This document shows positions 1-7,344 of a stretch of DNA of 38,796 nucleotides, one piece after another. Origin of the DNA: Sedimenticola sp. (GTDB lineage Bacteria; Pseudomonadota; Gammaproteobacteria; Chromatiales; Chromatiaceae); contig JALSRN010000070.1 in assembly GCA_026984735.1 (NCBI GenBank), forward strand, positions 1-38,796. Direction: 5' to 3'. Both the position numbers and the translations under genes were made by a program. The notes below the pieces were generated by a model. That model searched no databases, had not been told where the DNA came from, and was given only the letters and a program-made list of their open reading frames with translations. The stretch's first letter is position 1, and the number at the start of each line of letters is the position of its first letter.

Positions 1-363
1 GCGGTGCTGCACGCCTATTTCCGCCAGAACATGGGCGCCGACTACTTCATCGTCGGCCGCGACCATGCCGGCGTGGGCGACTACTACGGCGCTTTCGACG
101 CTCAGACCATCTTCGACGAAGAGGTGCCGGAGGGGGCGCTGCAGATCGAGATCTTCAAGGCCGACCACACCGCCTACTCCAAGAAGCTGGGCAAGGTGGT
201 GATGATGCGCGAGGCGCCCGACCACACCAAGGAGGACTTCGTGCTGCTCTCCGGCACCAAGGTGCGCGAGATGCTGGGTCGCGGCGAGGCGCCGCCGCCG
301 GAGTTCTCCCGCCCCGAGGTGGCCAAGATCCTCATGGACTACTACCAGTCGCTCAACAAGTGA
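1..363 (+). CDS. sat: Sulfate adenylyltransferase (ATP sulfurylase), C-terminal part
   Basis: This is the last 120 codons of a gene that begins left of the window; the frame is open from base 1 and stops with TGA at 361-363. ATP sulfurylase interconverts sulfate plus ATP with APS plus pyrophosphate. In sulfur oxidisers it runs towards ATP and sulfate, releasing sulfate from APS made by APS reductase. The conserved GRDHAGVGDYYG block and the near-terminal LLSGTKVREMLGRGEAPP stretch are characteristic of the single-polypeptide dissimilatory Sat, not of the CysDN type. A strong terminator follows 24 bases after the stop, so it is the end of its transcript. The N-terminal half is not visible. Confidence 0.95.
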   Translation, partial: AVLHAYFRQNMGADYFIVGRDHAGVGDYYGAFDAQTIFDEEVPEGALQIEIFKADHTAYSKKLGKVVMMREAPDHTKEDFVLLSGTKVREMLGRGEAPPPEFSRPEVAKILMDYYQSLNK

Positions 364-376
364 CCGGTCCACAAGC

Positions 377-385
377 TGGTAGAAT
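377..385 (+). promoter_or_regulatory. Possible extended -10 promoter for nudF
   Basis: The sequence TGGTAGAAT fits an extended -10 element (TGn then TAGAAT) 77 bases before the nudF start. It overlaps the beginning of the sat terminator, and no convincing -35 is seen. Weak call. Confidence 0.25.
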
Positions 386-386
386 C

Positions 387-412
387 AAGCCCGCCTTCCG
401 GCGGGCTTTTTT
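387..412 (+). terminator. Rho-independent terminator after sat
   Basis: A 9-bp GC-rich stem (AAGCCCGCC paired with GGCGGGCTT) with a TTCC loop is followed by a run of six T. It lies between sat and nudF. Confidence 0.9.
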
Positions 413-461
413 ACGAGCAGGGGCTCGTCGGGAGAGTCGAAAAATAGAGCGGTGTCCCTTC

Positions 462-1094
462 ATGACGAAAAAAGCGTATCGAATCCTCGAAACCCAGGCT
501 CTGTGGCAGGGGTTTCTGAAGTTGAAGCGCTACCGCCTGCAACACCGCTGTTTCGAAGGGGGCTGGTGCCCGGAGCTGGTGCGCGAGCGGGTGGAGGGTA
601 ACCACGCAGTGTCGGTGCTGCTCTACGATCCGGTCAGGGACGAGGTGGCGCTCATCGAGCAGTTCCGCGTGGGCGCGTTGGGGCACCAGGAGCCGCCCTG
701 GCTGCTGGAAACCGTGGGGGGCTATGTGGAAGAGGGGGAGACCCTGGAGGAGGTGGCCCACCGCGAAACCCGTGAAGAGACCGGCTGCGCCTTGCTGGAG
801 CTGGAGTTCATCGGCCGTTTCTTCACCACGCCCGGCTGGAGCGGGGAGCGCATCTCGCTCTTCTGCGGGCTGATCGACAGCCGGGAGGCGGGCGGCATCC
901 ACGGGGTGGCCGAGGAGGGAGAGGAGATCCGCGTGGTGGTGATGTCGGCCCGGGCCGCCATCGCCGAGCTCTTCCGTCGCGCCAACTCCACCTCCATCGT
1001 GGTGGGGTTGCAGTGGTTGGCGGCCAACCGGACGCGGCTCAGGGCGCGAGCAGCTCCAACTGCCCCTGGTTCACCAGATCCGTCAGCAGTCTGA
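462..1094 (+). CDS. nudF: ADP-ribose pyrophosphatase (Nudix hydrolase)
   Basis: The 210-residue product matches E. coli NudF in length and across its whole sequence (for example VRDEVALIEQFRVGA and IHGVAEEGEEIRV). NudF hydrolyses ADP-ribose to AMP and ribose 5-phosphate in the cytoplasm and is part of nucleotide-sugar house-cleaning. The Nudix box is present as GGYVEEGE followed by RETREETG, with the metal-binding glutamates intact. The frame is open further upstream to 360, but ATG 462 gives the family-length protein, and the upstream part would read through the sat terminator. The 3' end overlaps the convergent roxA gene by 56 bases. Confidence 0.93.
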   Translation: MTKKAYRILETQALWQGFLKLKRYRLQHRCFEGGWCPELVRERVEGNHAVSVLLYDPVRDEVALIEQFRVGALGHQEPPWLLETVGGYVEEGETLEEVAHRETREETGCALLELEFIGRFFTTPGWSGERISLFCGLIDSREAGGIHGVAEEGEEIRVVVMSARAAIAELFRRANSTSIVVGLQWLAANRTRLRARAAPTAPGSPDPSAV

Positions 1095-2190
1095 GTATTT
1101 CCGGTGCTTGCGGCCGGAGCAGCTCCTTTCCCAGCGAAGGAGTGGCGCAGAGCTGTTCCAGCCATTCGTCGGTGACGCTTTCGAGCGGATGGGCCTCGCC
1201 GCTGGCGAAAAGCCAGTGGCCGTCGGGAGGGCGGTGGCTCCAGGCGAAGCGGGCGAAAGGGTGCCTGCGAAGGCGTGCGCCTTTCTCGATCCGATGGGCC
1301 AGTCGTTGGGGGGAGAGCGGCTGCCGGAGCGGTTCGATCTGCAGATGGGGCTTGAGCTCGGTGACGAAACGCCCGAACCACTCCTGCTGGAGGGCGGGAT
1401 CGTCAACCTGTTCCAGAAAGGCGGTGCCCCGCGCCACGGCAGCCGCTGACACGAAGCCGGGAGCCTGTGGAGCGTGCAGGGGCGGATCGCGGTAGTGGCC
1501 GTTCTCTTCCATCCGTTCGAGGAGGAACTGGGCGAAGCTGTCGAGCAGAACGGCGTGGGAAGGGGCTTGCAGCCCCACCGACCAGTTCATGGTGGCCGTT
1601 TCGGCAACGCCCCAGTGCGCCACGCCGGGGGGCAGATAGAGCACATCCCCCTCTTCCAGCACCCATTCGCTCTCTGCTTCGAACTCGGCGAGGATGCGAA
1701 CCGGAAGGTCCGGTAGCAGATCCCGCCGCCGAGGATGGGACTGGATCTTCCAGCGCCGCCCTCCCATGCCCTGCACCAGAAAGACGTCGTAGGTATCGAT
1801 GTGAGGACCCACCGAGCCGCCCGGCACCGCGTAGCTCACCATGACGTCGTCGAAGCGCCAGGAGGGCAGAAAGTCGAAAGCCTGAAGCAGGCGGGCGGCG
1901 GCGGGCAGGTGCTTGTCCACGTCCTGCACCAGCAAGGTCCAATGGTTCTCGGGCAGGGCGAGGAAGTCGTTCTCCGTGAAAGGACCGTGACGGAGCGACC
2001 AGCGGTTCTGCGGATGCTGTTGCACCAGGCGCGACTCCACCTCCTCTTCGCAGGCCAGTCCGGCCAGCTCCTCGGGGGTCAGCGGAAAGTCGAAGCGGCG
2101 CAGCGCCCCGCGCATGAGCAGCGGCCGCTTCTGCCAATAGTCGGAGAGAAAGCGTTCGACGGAAAGTCCTTTTGGAAGAGAGAGCTTCAT
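1039..2190 (-). CDS. roxA: Ribosomal protein L16 arginine hydroxylase (JmjC/cupin oxygenase, YcfD type)
   Basis: The product (383 residues from ATG 2190) resembles E. coli YcfD/RoxA over its full length. RoxA is a 2-oxoglutarate- and Fe(II)-dependent oxygenase that hydroxylates an arginine of ribosomal protein L16. The JmjC iron ligands are visible as H130-x-D132 in GPHIDTYDVF and H192 in GVAHWGVAE. The N-terminal YWQKRPLL segment is typical. A GTG at 2214 in the same frame would add eight residues. Neither start has a strong ribosome-binding site, and I prefer the ATG. The 3' end overlaps convergent nudF. Confidence 0.92.
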   Translation of the reverse strand: MKLSLPKGLSVERFLSDYWQKRPLLMRGALRRFDFPLTPEELAGLACEEEVESRLVQQHPQNRWSLRHGPFTENDFLALPENHWTLLVQDVDKHLPAAARLLQAFDFLPSWRFDDVMVSYAVPGGSVGPHIDTYDVFLVQGMGGRRWKIQSHPRRRDLLPDLPVRILAEFEAESEWVLEEGDVLYLPPGVAHWGVAETATMNWSVGLQAPSHAVLLDSFAQFLLERMEENGHYRDPPLHAPQAPGFVSAAAVARGTAFLEQVDDPALQQEWFGRFVTELKPHLQIEPLRQPLSPQRLAHRIEKGARLRRHPFARFAWSHRPPDGHWLFASGEAHPLESVTDEWLEQLCATPSLGKELLRPQAPEILRLLTDLVNQGQLELLAP

Positions 2191-2257
2191 GGAGGAGCTG
2201 CGGGGCGATTCCACGACCTTGTCGAAGCAGAAGCCGAGCCGACGCCGTTAGCCGGTT

Positions 2258-2361
2258 CGAGGGGCTGGAAGGGGATGGCGGGGCGTCCGAGGCATGGATG
2301 CCGAGGCAGAGCCCACAGGGATGTGTTCACGGCGTCCCCGACAGCCCCTTCCAGCCCCTCG
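2258..2361. repeat. Intergenic palindromic repeat element
   Basis: Two perfect 17-bp inverted arms (CGAGGGGCTGGAAGGGG at 2258-2274 and its complement at 2345-2361) enclose 70 bases. Inside are two small hairpins, GGCATGGATGCC (2291-2302) and CACAGGGATGTG (2314-2325). This looks like the class of short palindromic intergenic elements with an ACA(G/T)GGATGTG core found scattered in gammaproteobacterial genomes; that resemblance is from memory. It fills most of the gap between roxA and tRNA-Ser. Confidence 0.7.
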
Positions 2362-2408
2362 CACGGGGGGGCTGTTCATGCGATTGCCCTGGCCGCCCGG
2401 ACGATTCG

Positions 2409-2437
2409 TTCCAATCCGCGTACGATTCCGGTATCCT
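2409..2437 (+). promoter_or_regulatory. Possible promoter of tRNA-Ser
   Basis: TTCCAA (2409-2414) and TATCCT (2432-2437) are separated by 17 bases and end 11 bases before the tRNA. Both hexamers are weak matches. Confidence 0.3.
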
Positions 2438-2448
2438 TGGCTCGCCTC

Positions 2449-2539
<91 letters not shown>

Positions 2540-2593
2540 GGAGAGCTCTCCGCCCTTTTCGCGGCGGCGTCCCTGCCGCCCTCCTTCGGCCGT

Positions 2594-3238
2594 TCAGGCG
2601 ATGCCCAGCTTCTCCTTGATGATCTTCACCACTTCGTCGGAAGAGGTGGCGTTGATGTCCCAGAGCGTTCCCTTCTCCTGGTAATAACCCACCAGCGGAG
2701 CGGTCTGTTCGTTGAAGACGTCGAGCCGCTTGGAGATGGCTTCCTCGGTCTCGTCGGCGCGCTGCACCACCTTGCCGCCACATTTGTCGCACACGCCTTC
2801 CACCTTGGGCGGATTGCTCTTGACGTTGTAGATGGCGCCGCACTCTTCGCAGGTGCGCCGGGTGGTGAGGCGGTCAAGGATCACTTCGCGGGGCACGTTC
2901 AGATTCACCACGCCATCCAGGGTGATCTCCAGCTTCTTCAGCAGTTCGTCCAGCGCCTCGGCCTGGGGGATGGTTCGGGGGAAGCCGTCGAGGAGAAAAC
3001 CTTGCTGACAGTCCTCCTCCTGCAGCCGCTCTTCCATGATGCCCATGATGAGCGAATCGGGCACCAGCTCGCCCCGCTCCATGTAGCCCTGCGCCTCCTT
3101 GCCCAGCTCGGTGCCTTCCTTCACCGCGGCGCGCAGGATGTCGCCGGTGGAGATCTGGACCGAGCCGTCGATCTGGGTGAGCATCTTGGCCACGGTACCC
3201 TTGCCGGCGCCGGGGGCGCCCAGAAGAATCAGTCTCAT
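2594..3238 (-). CDS. adk: Adenylate kinase with zinc-type LID
   Basis: The 214-residue cytoplasmic enzyme interconverts ATP plus AMP with two ADP. It starts with MRLILLGAPGAGKGT (P-loop) at ATG 3238, preceded by GGAG at correct spacing. The LID domain carries four cysteines in two CxxC pairs (TCEECG and CDKCGG), the arrangement that binds structural zinc in Gram-positive and some other adenylate kinases. The E. coli enzyme has a hydrogen-bond network there instead. The gene is monocistronic here, between tRNA-Ser and the divergent ClC gene. A TAGAAT hexamer at 3314-3309 on the minus strand could be its -10. Confidence 0.96.
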   Translation of the reverse strand: MRLILLGAPGAGKGTVAKMLTQIDGSVQISTGDILRAAVKEGTELGKEAQGYMERGELVPDSLIMGIMEERLQEEDCQQGFLLDGFPRTIPQAEALDELLKKLEITLDGVVNLNVPREVILDRLTTRRTCEECGAIYNVKSNPPKVEGVCDKCGGKVVQRADETEEAISKRLDVFNEQTAPLVGYYQEKGTLWDINATSSDEVVKIIKEKLGIA

Positions 3239-3487
3239 GCGATTTCTCCGTTTGCGAAGTTCATGGATATGGTGTGAAGCGGCCGGGAGGCGCTTCGGGG
3301 TGGCGCGTATTCTATAGCCCCGCCTGCGCATATTCCAGGGGCTCGGCTTTCGGGCTCCGGCATCCCGGCCCGCGAACGCCTCCCAACCCGCCGTTCCCCA
3401 AGGAGCGGAGGGCGTTCATGGCGTTGGAGTGGGCTGGAAGAGGGCGATGCTACTGGCCGCCATCCGAATCTGGTATGGTTTCCCGCC

Positions 3488-4843
3488 ATGCATCGCAAGC
3501 GCATTCGCAGATCCCGCAAACAGCTCGCCTCCGCCCGGGTTTGGCGCACCCGGGTGGTCTTCATGGTCGGCGCGCTGCTGGTGGGGGTGTCGGCGAGCCT
3601 TTTGGCCATGGGAGCGGACTGGGCCGGCGAGCGGTTCCGGCGGGGCATCGAACAGTGGCCCTGGCTCCCTTTCTTCATCGCACCCGCCGGTTTGGTGTTC
3701 ATCGTCTGGCTCACCCGCAATCTCTTTCCAGGATCGGAAGGGAGCGGCATTCCCCAAGCCATTGCGGCGTTGCACTTGAAGCGCCACAAACATCTTCGGC
3801 ACCGCCTGCTCTCATTGCGCATTGCCATCGGCAAGGGAATCATGATCGTATTGGGGCTGCTTAGTGGTGCCTCCATCGGGCGGGAAGGCCCTACCATCCA
3901 CATCGCCGCCTCGATCTCGTTCTCCCTCACTCGTTTCGCCCGCTTTCCCCATTACGACATCAGCCGGGGCCTGATTCTGGCCGGGGGCGCGGCCGGGCTC
4001 GCCGGCGCTTTCAACACGCCCCTGGCCGGGGTGATGTTCGCCATCGAGGAGATGGCCAAGACCTTCGAGGAGAAGACCAACGGCACCGTCTTCACGGCGG
4101 TGATCGTCTCGGGCATCGCCGCCCTGGCCATCAGCGGCAACTACGCCTATTTCGGCAGCGTCGATACCGTCATCCAACTGCCCCAGATTTTTGGGGTCGT
4201 GGTGATGACCGGCATTGTGGGGGGATTGGCGGGAGGCTCGTTCAGCGCGCTGCTGGTCCATGGTGGCCGGCGGCTGGCGCCTTTACGCAAGGCGCATCCC
4301 TATCTGATGGCCGCCGCCATCGGCTTGCTGCTGGCGCTCATCGGCCTGGCTTCGGGGGGCGAGACCTGGGGCACCGGCTACGCCGAGGCGAAGGGGGCGC
4401 TCACCGCCACCGAGGAGGTGGGGCGTGGCTTTCCTCTGTTCAAATATCTGGCCACCCTCATCTCCTACTGGAGCGGCATTCCCGGCGGGATCTTCGCGCC
4501 CTCGCTCTCCATCGGCGCCGGCCTGGGAGCGGAGATGGCGGGTTGGTTTCCGGGAACGGATGTTTCCACGGTGGCTCTATTGGGGATGGCCGCCTATTTC
4601 ACCGGTGTGGTGCAGACTCCTCTCACCGCGGTCATCATCATCATGGAGATGACCAACAACCAGAACATCCTTCTGCCCTTGATGGCGGTGGCGCTCATCG
4701 CCGACGGCGTCTCCAAGCTTCTCAGCCCCCAGCCCATCTATCGGGCGTTGGCGGAGGAGTTCATCCGCGACCTCTGCAAAGAGGAGAAGAAGAACACGGA
4801 TCAGGAGACGGGCTCGGCCGCTTCGAACTCTTCGCAGGAGTAG
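3488..4843 (+). CDS. ClC-family chloride channel or Cl-/H+ antiporter
   Basis: This is a 451-residue integral membrane protein. The ClC signature loops are present in order: GSGIPQ, GREGP (the gating glutamate) and GIPGGIFAPSLSIGAG. The IEEM motif keeps the internal proton-pathway glutamate of the E. coli ClC exchanger, and a tyrosine in PQPIYRAL matches the anion-coordinating tyrosine. Antiport is therefore more likely than a pure channel (inference). There is no C-terminal CBS pair. The start at ATG 3488 is the first Met and has only a weak ribosome-binding site. Its 3' end overlaps a small gene on the other strand by 43 bases. Confidence 0.9.
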   Translation: MHRKRIRRSRKQLASARVWRTRVVFMVGALLVGVSASLLAMGADWAGERFRRGIEQWPWLPFFIAPAGLVFIVWLTRNLFPGSEGSGIPQAIAALHLKRHKHLRHRLLSLRIAIGKGIMIVLGLLSGASIGREGPTIHIAASISFSLTRFARFPHYDISRGLILAGGAAGLAGAFNTPLAGVMFAIEEMAKTFEEKTNGTVFTAVIVSGIAALAISGNYAYFGSVDTVIQLPQIFGVVVMTGIVGGLAGGSFSALLVHGGRRLAPLRKAHPYLMAAAIGLLLALIGLASGGETWGTGYAEAKGALTATEEVGRGFPLFKYLATLISYWSGIPGGIFAPSLSIGAGLGAEMAGWFPGTDVSTVALLGMAAYFTGVVQTPLTAVIIIMEMTNNQNILLPLMAVALIADGVSKLLSPQPIYRALAEEFIRDLCKEEKKNTDQETGSAASNSSQE

Positions 4844-5007
4844 TAGGCCGCCTGATAGATCTCCTGCTTCAGGCAGAGTCCGTCGTCGGCCCGCACCGAA
4901 GCCATGCCGGAACTCATCACCTTGAGGCCGGGAAAGGTCTTTTCCAGAAATTCCGGGCTGTTGCGGAAATGGCGACAGTGCAGGCAAGTGGCGGAGGGTT
5001 TCGACAT
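4801..5007 (-). CDS. Small four-cysteine protein, unknown
   Basis: This is a 68-residue soluble protein with C8, C11, C45 and C58. The pattern is CxxC near the N-terminus, then GLC and finally YYSCEEFE. The spacing resembles small zinc- or Fe-S-binding proteins, but I do not recognise a named family. A good ribosome-binding site (GGAGAAG) lies six bases before ATG 5007, just after the terminator of the upstream exporter gene. Expression would then need read-through or its own promoter. The 3' end overlaps the ClC gene. Real gene likely; function unknown. Confidence 0.7.
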   Translation of the reverse strand: MSKPSATCLHCRHFRNSPEFLEKTFPGLKVMSSGMASVRADDGLCLKQEIYQAAYYSCEEFEAAEPVS

Positions 5008-5025
5008 GAGGGCTTCTCCAGAATG

Positions 5026-5052
5026 AAAAACGGCCCGCCCCGGGGGCGGGCC
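5026..5052 (-). terminator. Terminator after the YeiH-type exporter
   Basis: On the minus strand a near-perfect 21-base palindrome of G and C (5032-5052) is followed by a run of T (A at 5026-5030). It lies 10 bases after the exporter stop and before the small cysteine-rich gene. Confidence 0.85.
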
Positions 5053-5061
5053 ATCGGTTCG

Positions 5062-6495
5062 TCAATGGCTGAGGTTGGACCAGTAGCTGGCGAACACCAG
5101 TGCCGAGAGCACGAAGCCGAGGATGACGTTGACCACCACGCCGGTGGTGAACGCCGTGAAGGGCTTGGTGCCGGCGGCGGCCAGCTCTCGGAAGCGGGTG
5201 GTCAGACCGATGGAGAAGAAGCAGAAGATGAAGGCCCAGGTGCGCAGGGTCTTCACCGGCCCCACCAGTTCCGGCTTCACCACTTTGTTGTAGTCGGCGA
5301 AGCTGTACCCCTGGGAGATGAGGGTGATGATGATGGAGGCGAGGACGAAGCCGATGACGAACTTCGGAAAACGCCACCAGATCTCGGCGGGATTGGGTTT
5401 TTCACCCACCTTGCGCTCCCACTGCATGGTGGAGATGAGGGCGAGCACGAAGGCCCAGATGCCGATCCAGATGTCCCGGCCCACCACTTTCATCAGGGTG
5501 AAGGCCCAGACCGCGTCGTCCTGCTTGCCCGGGATGTTGGGCAGGTTCTCGGCGAGGTTGCCGTAGGCCTGGGCGGCGGCGAAGCCGGCGGCGTCGGCGA
5601 ATTCCGAGGTGCCCACCCAGGCGCCCGCCACGCCGGCGTGCAGTCCCAGCACCCGGGAGACCAGGGGCAGGAAGAAGATCATCACGATGGCCCAGAGGAT
5701 CACCATGGTGATGGCGATGGGGGCGTGCTCCTTCTTGGCGCCCACGGCTCCGGCGATGGCGATGGCGCCGGAGACCCCGCACACCGCGCCGCCCGCGCCC
5801 AGGGTGGCGCCCAGACGGCGATCCAGCCCCAGCTTCTTGGCGGTGAAGTAGATCACCAGGAAGGTGGTGATGGAGACGATGGAGGCTTGCACGATGGCCA
5901 CGGGGCCGGCCCAGACGATCAGGGTGAAGGGCAGGGTGGCGCCCAGCAGCACGATCCCGATCTTGATGTAGAACTCCACCCGGAAGCCGGTATCCATCCA
6001 GCGGGGCAGGCCGATGAGATTGGAGATCAGCATGCCCAGCAACAGCGCCACCAGGGGGGGTTCGAGATTGTAGTGGTGCGCCTGGCTCCAGGCCCCGATG
6101 ATGAAGATGAGCAGGGAGAAGACGAAGACGAAGACGAAGGAGGGAATGTATTCCGACAGCTTGTATCCCATCGCCTTCACGGCAACCACGAAGATCGCCA
6201 GCCACATGACGAACATGGCGAGATACTGGGGAATGTGGGCGGCGAGATGGGAGGCCGCCTGTCCCAGAGTGTCCCACTTGGCCGGCTTGATGGCGATCCA
6301 CTTGATGGAGCCGCCGTTGAGGAAGAAGAGCACCGCCACGATGACGATGCCCAGCCCTACCCAGATGGCCCACCAGTCCTCTTTCAGCCAGAGCTCCTTC
6401 CAGCCGACGCTCTTGACGCGCAGGTCGTCCGCCTCTTCGTCCCATTCGCGTTCGGTGGGGGTCAAATCGATGTCGTCTTTTTCTTCATCGGTCAT
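5062..6495 (-). CDS. Putative sulfate exporter, YeiH/UPF0324 family
   Basis: This is a 477-residue polytopic inner-membrane protein with about ten hydrophobic segments. The family block LGAGGAVCGVSGAIAIAGAV and the WVGTSEFADAAG motif place it in the YeiH group (conserved hypothetical 698). That group is commonly annotated as a putative sulfate exporter because related genes sit with sulfur or taurine metabolism; transport of sulfate here is inferred. Export would fit a sulfur oxidiser that makes sulfate in the cytoplasm through Sat. ATG 6495 has a strong ribosome-binding site (AAGGAGAT). The acidic, soluble N-terminus of about 35 residues is longer than in E. coli YeiH. Confidence 0.85.
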   Translation of the reverse strand: MTDEEKDDIDLTPTEREWDEEADDLRVKSVGWKELWLKEDWWAIWVGLGIVIVAVLFFLNGGSIKWIAIKPAKWDTLGQAASHLAAHIPQYLAMFVMWLAIFVVAVKAMGYKLSEYIPSFVFVFVFSLLIFIIGAWSQAHHYNLEPPLVALLLGMLISNLIGLPRWMDTGFRVEFYIKIGIVLLGATLPFTLIVWAGPVAIVQASIVSITTFLVIYFTAKKLGLDRRLGATLGAGGAVCGVSGAIAIAGAVGAKKEHAPIAITMVILWAIVMIFFLPLVSRVLGLHAGVAGAWVGTSEFADAAGFAAAQAYGNLAENLPNIPGKQDDAVWAFTLMKVVGRDIWIGIWAFVLALISTMQWERKVGEKPNPAEIWWRFPKFVIGFVLASIIITLISQGYSFADYNKVVKPELVGPVKTLRTWAFIFCFFSIGLTTRFRELAAAGTKPFTAFTTGVVVNVILGFVLSALVFASYWSNLSH

Positions 6496-6554
6496 GGTGA
6501 TCTCCTTTGGTTGAATGGAAAGTGCACTGTTTTTATGTGGTTGTGCAACTCCTA

Positions 6555-6582
6555 AAAATAGACGTTCATCCAGATTTTGCAA
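6555..6582 (-). promoter_or_regulatory. Possible promoter of the YeiH-type gene
   Basis: On the minus strand TTGCAA (6582-6577) and TATTTT (6560-6555) are 16 bases apart, about 60 bases before the start codon. Confidence 0.35.
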
Positions 6583-6679
6583 GCCATTTTTTTGGCGGAG
6601 CGGGACGACGCGATCCGGGTTTCCCGATCCATTTGGCCCCCTCGTGCGAATGGCCGGCAAGAGCGTGTTTTTTCGGTTC

Positions 6680-6701
6680 ATTTGTTCTATATTTGTTCTA
6701 T
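6680..6701 (+). promoter_or_regulatory. Tandem repeat with GTTC-N7-GTTC, candidate LexA site of the imu operon
   Basis: The 11-base unit ATTTGTTCTAT occurs twice without a gap, giving GTTCTATATTTGTTC at 6684-6698. That is exactly the direct repeat GTTC-N7-GTTC bound by LexA in Alphaproteobacteria. It lies 38 bases before imuA. TTCATT (6677-6682) and TATATT (6699-6704), 16 bases apart, could be the promoter, so a bound repressor would block it. Confidence 0.55.
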
Positions 6702-6735
6702 ATTCTGATCCTGTCCGGCGGAATCGAAGAGGATT

Positions 6736-7344
6736 GTGGCGAGATCGTTGGAACCGTTGGTGGAGGCGGGGCTGCTCTGGCGGGGCGGGAACTCCTTTCG
6801 GGGAGGGCGGGGTGTGCTCTCCAGCGGCTTTCCTGTTCTGGACGAGGCCACCGGCGGCGGTTGGCCGCTGGGGAGCCTGGTGGAGCTGCTCTCTCCCGCA
6901 TCGGCGGGGCTTTCACTGCTGCTGCCGTCGCTGATCCGCCTGAGCCGGAGGGAGAGATGGTTGGCGTGGGTGAATCCACCCTGGATTCCCAACGCACCCG
7001 CCTTGGCCGCACGGGGGATGGCGTTGGCGCCCCTGCTGTGGGTGAAGAGCGGCGGCGCCGAAGGGCGGTGGGCGGTGGAGCAGCTGCTCCGCTCTGGAGG
7101 GTGTCCGATGGTGCTCTACTGGCCCGGACGGATTCTGCCGGCGCAGTTGCGCCGCCTGCAGCTGGCGGCGGAGCGGGGCGGGGCGTCGGCGGTGCTCTTT
7201 CGTCCTCTCGAGGCGGCGGGGGAGAGCTCCACGGCCGCTTTGCGCTTGCGCCTGGAGCGCGTGGAAAAGGGGCTCCGGGTGCGGGTGCTCAAGCGCCGGG
7301 GAGGTTGGCATGGAGCGGAGGTGGTGGTGCCGTGCTTTGGCTAG
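6736..7344 (+). CDS. imuA: ImuA, RecA-like accessory protein of translesion synthesis
   Basis: This is a 202-residue protein beginning at GTG 6736, with GAGG four bases upstream. The stretch LSSGFPVLDEATGGGWPLGS is the RecA/SulA2-like N-terminal core of ImuA. ImuA works with ImuB and DnaE2 in damage-induced mutagenesis and is thought to tie the complex to RecA. No intact Walker A is visible, as expected in this family. It is the first gene of a three-gene operon; its stop overlaps imuB by 13 bases. No lexA2 gene precedes it, unlike in many imu cassettes. Confidence 0.88.
   Translation: MARSLEPLVEAGLLWRGGNSFRGGRGVLSSGFPVLDEATGGGWPLGSLVELLSPASAGLSLLLPSLIRLSRRERWLAWVNPPWIPNAPALAARGMALAPLLWVKSGGAEGRWAVEQLLRSGGCPMVLYWPGRILPAQLRRLQLAAERGGASAVLFRPLEAAGESSTAALRLRLERVEKGLRVRVLKRRGGWHGAEVVVPCFG

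Noticed and set aside
2258-2361. Candidate 4.5S (SRP) RNA in the palindromic region
   Set aside because: It lacks the conserved SRP Alu/S-domain loop (GGTCCGGAAGGAAGCAGCC-like); it is better described as a repeat element.
3239-3487. Inverted repeat GAACGCC...GGGCGTTC between adk and the ClC gene
   Set aside because: The stem is short with a bulge and has no T-run or known site. I see nothing else firm in this gap apart from a weak TAGAAT for adk.
4543-6555. Long plus-strand frame across the YeiH-type gene
   Set aside because: Low-complexity Gly/Asp/His-rich translation typical of a shadow frame; the minus strand has the real membrane protein with a strong ribosome-binding site.
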